DNA of 64,000 bases from assembly GCF_036373705.1 (NCBI RefSeq), contig NC_089864.1, positions 1,106,001-1,170,000 on the forward strand, in the 5' to 3' direction. Below the pieces are notes generated by a model. The model had not been told where the DNA came from, searched no databases, and worked only from the letters and a program-made list of their open reading frames with translations. A program made the position numbers and the translations under genes. The stretch is from Amia ocellicauda. Lineage: Eukaryota > Chordata > Actinopteri > Amiiformes > Amiidae. Numbering within the stretch: position 1 is the first letter of the stretch; the number at the start of each line of letters is the position of its first letter. Of this stretch, positions 63,001 through 64,000 are shown piece by piece.

Positions 63001-64000
63001 CTGACCTGCTGATCAGTAATCTATCATTTTTCAAACTGATCAGTTATTCATAGTCACTCATAGTGGTCAATAACCCATAATCATTCACACTGATCAGCAA
63101 TCCAGTGACCGCGACGCAGAGTTTGAATGTGACCCCTCTTTCTCTCTCAGGTGGTGAAGGTCTATCACTCTCTGGACGTACAGAGCCCCTGCAAGCTCCT
63201 GTCTCTGGAGGTCATAGTGGAGGGGCGTGTCATTTACAGTGGTGAGACTCACTGACTGATACACTGACACACTGACTGACTGACTGACTGACACACTGAC
63301 TGACTGACTTGTTCTTGTTCTTTTCCATTATCCCCGCTATGCCCTCTACCTCTCAGAGTCAGTGCTGCAGGACTACAGTTACTACGATGCGTATGGAGAG
63401 CTGGGTGGAGAGGGGCAGAGGGATGAGGGGAGCGAGGGAGGACGGAGGGAGGAGGAGGAGAGAGCCGCCCCCCTGTCAGAGATTGAATGGTTTGATGCTC
63501 GGGCCCGACGCCGCAGAGATACACAGAGCAGCGCTGATTCCCAGAAGGCCGTCACTTACACCGTCTGTATCAGGTATTGACTGTTATGGACTGTAGGGTC
63601 TGTATTAGGGTCTCTGTGTCAGGAGTGTCTGTGGGGTCTGTATTAGGGTCTGTGTGTCTCTGTGTCAGGAGTGTCTGTGGGGTCTGTATTAGGGTGTGTG
63701 TGTCAGGAGTGTCTGTGGGGTCTGTATTAGGGTCTGTGTGTCTCTGTGTCAGGAGTGTCTGTGGGGTCTGTATTAGGGTCTGTGTGTCTCTGTGTCAGGA
63801 GTGTCTGTGGGGTCTGTATTAGGGTCTCTGTGTCAGGAGTGTCTGTGGGGTCTGTATTAGGGTCTGTGTGTCAGGAGTGTCTCTGGGGTCTGTATTAGGG
63901 TCTGTGTGTCTCTCTTTGTGTCGGGAGTGTCTATGGGTCTGTAATAAGCTCTTTTTCTCTCTCCCACTCTCTCTCAGTCATGACCTCAGTTTTAATCTCT
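47296..64000 (+). CDS. Complement component C4, 34 exons, 3' end outside window
   Basis: Exons: 47296-47357, 48082-48271, 48466-48637, 48724-48794, 48898-48989, 49147-49229, 50412-50499, 50847-50952, 51358-51481, 51640-51752, 53980-54132, 54496-54666, 56136-56321, 56462-56614, 56704-56830, 56945-57016, 57108-57314, 57749-57860, 58233-58303, 58451-58590, 58811-59026, 59320-59377, 59482-59571, 59737-59943, 60054-60129, 60557-60713, 60887-60991, 61281-61443, 61757-61971, 62609-62767, 62931-62990, 63151-63241, 63357-63573 and 63978 onward. All GT-AG, one open frame, about 1,443 codons of roughly 1,740 expected. C4 is the secreted opsonin of the classical and lectin pathways, cut to C4a and C4b; C4b joins C2a in the C3 convertase. 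Signal peptide [14 protein letters not shown]. Macroglobulin domains show [17 protein letters not shown] and FEVKKF. The RRYRR and RARRRR sites and the acidic segment before the gamma chain distinguish C4 from C3 and C5. Confidence 0.95.
47374..47745. repeat. (TG)n microsatellite in C4 intron 1
   Basis: Long gtgtgt run broken by tctgtg and tctatg. The open frames of Cys/Val through it are artefacts. Confidence 0.97.
49430..49670. mobile_element. Possible palindromic MITE in a C4 intron
   Basis: Repeated self-complementary words tttaccatggtaaa and ggtaccatggta in AT-rich sequence, a type of small palindromic element common in fish introns. Ends not defined. Confidence 0.4.
49671..50400. other. 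Rest of the C4 intron 49230-50411
   Basis: Unassigned; no domain-bearing frame or element ends recognised. Confidence 0.4.
51775..53935. repeat. Minisatellite array G in a C4 intron
   Basis: About 2.1 kb of gtccagtgtaataca (15 bp) units alternating with extra gtcca (20-bp units) and gtcat/gtgat variants. All period lengths are multiples of five. The minus strand reads [24 protein letters not shown] text for hundreds of codons in several frames, which is a by-product of the repeat. Confidence 0.97.
54690..56105. repeat. Minisatellite array H in a C4 intron
   Basis: About 45 copies of gtgttaatgtgctgtagtgt then ccagtcagtcagtca, with gtgctg/gtactg/ggactg variants and one to three cagt steps. 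The ctgtagtgt core is shared with array A. Confidence 0.97.
56983..57313 (+). other. C4a anaphylatoxin segment
   Basis: Follows the beta/alpha processing site RRYRR (56968-56982) and spans two exons (to 57016, then from 57108). Six cysteines in the anaphylatoxin pattern (RRCCRDG, LSCSER, KKCAAA, LRCCQEG). It ends TTLGR just before TVTDD, so C1s-type cleavage after the final arginine would release it. Confidence 0.88.
57940..58205 (-). mobile_element. LINE reverse-transcriptase fragment in a C4 intron
   Basis: Minus strand reads [20 protein letters not shown] then [20 protein letters not shown], the RT region around the template-grip and LSP motifs. Probably the same LINE family as at 17-20 kb. 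Confidence 0.8.
59814..59828 (+). other. C4 thioester motif GCGEQ
   Basis: GGC TGT GGC GAG CAG in the exon 59737-59943, in the context [12 protein letters not shown]. The cysteine and glutamine form the internal thioester used to bind targets covalently, so this C4 should be able to do so. Confidence 0.97.
60346..60430 (-). mobile_element. LINE 3' tail in a C4 intron
   Basis: caattcaattcagtaaagct with ttattggcagg, matching the tail of the LINE fragments at 18367 and 19400. Confidence 0.65.
60699..60701 (+). other. C4B-type catalytic histidine
   Basis: In the exon 60557-60713 the context is [14 protein letters not shown]. The residue after PVI is the isotype-determining position: histidine in human C4B (PVIH) and aspartate in C4A (PVLD). 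Histidine predicts the fast, hydroxyl-directed transfer reaction. Confidence 0.85.
61446..61625. repeat. Tandem repeat of gacac words in a C4 intron
   Basis: Units gctgacacacagacac and gctgacatgctgacacgcag begin at the donor of exon 61281-61443. Confidence 0.93.
61975..62490. repeat. Minisatellite array B, inverted, in a C4 intron
   Basis: Units cacagaccctaatacagacc then ccacagacactcctgacaca, the reverse complement of the ATF6B-intron array at 4450-5240. Confidence 0.95.
63500..63517 (+). other. C4 alpha/gamma chain processing site
   Basis: RARRRR before DTQSS, after an acidic stretch with clustered tyrosines ([10 protein letters not shown] from about 63371) that resembles the tyrosine-sulfation region of mammalian C4. 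Confidence 0.8.
63590..63930. repeat. Minisatellite array B, direct, in a C4 intron
   Basis: Units gtcaggagtgtctgtggggt then ctgtattagggtctgtgtgt with ctct inserts, the same orientation and unit as the ATF6B-intron array. Starts about 15 bp after the donor at 63573. Confidence 0.96.

Overview
The window is genomic DNA from a vertebrate, most likely a ray-finned fish outside the teleosts (gar, bowfin or sturgeon type). The genes are split by short GT-AG introns, the transposons are fish-like (Tc1, hAT, pogo, CR1/L2-like LINEs, LTR elements), and the gene set is that of a major histocompatibility complex: ATF6B, MHC class I-like genes and complement C4, which sit together in the class III region of mammals, with a GIMAP GTPase and an Ig-family receptor between them. 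The species is an inference; no marker here fixes it.

Layout. 1-8.6 kb: the 3' part of ATF6B (+), seven lumenal-domain exons, with a 2.8 kb minisatellite and hAT-like insertions in its introns. 8.7-12 kb: nested transposons. 12.9-25.6 kb: a + strand gene for a single-V-domain receptor with one transmembrane segment and a tail carrying an ITIM and an ITSM-like motif. Its introns hold a second, splice-damaged V exon, a duplicated leader exon, LINE pieces and a 3.1 kb Tc1 element that is itself interrupted. 26.8-27.5 kb: a LINE reverse-transcriptase remnant. 29.0-30.5 kb (-): a GIMAP-type GTPase with a long charged coiled coil ending in seven arginines and a CaaX-like CFCL. 31.9-35.9 kb (-) and 40.9-43.9 kb (+): two MHC class I-like copies forming a large inverted duplication. 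The left copy has lost alpha-1/alpha-2, carries an LTR element and has a frame-breaking deletion; the right copy keeps alpha-2, alpha-3 and the membrane exon but has only a stub of alpha-1. 47.3-64 kb (+): complement C4, 34 exons read through in one frame (about 1,440 codons, gene continuing past the window), with C4a, the GCGEQ thioester and a C4B-like catalytic histidine.

The genes fit an immune neighbourhood: antigen-presentation-like molecules, a candidate inhibitory receptor, a lymphocyte-type GTPase and a complement opsonin beside the ER-stress factor ATF6B. Much of the remaining DNA is minisatellite. One family with a unit of about 36 bp occurs in both ATF6B and C4 introns, in both orientations. 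The best candidates for something undescribed are the ITIM/ITSM receptor, the CaaX-tailed GIMAP and the palindromic class I pair. All exon models are read by eye from splice sites, phase and family resemblance; no transcript or database search was available.
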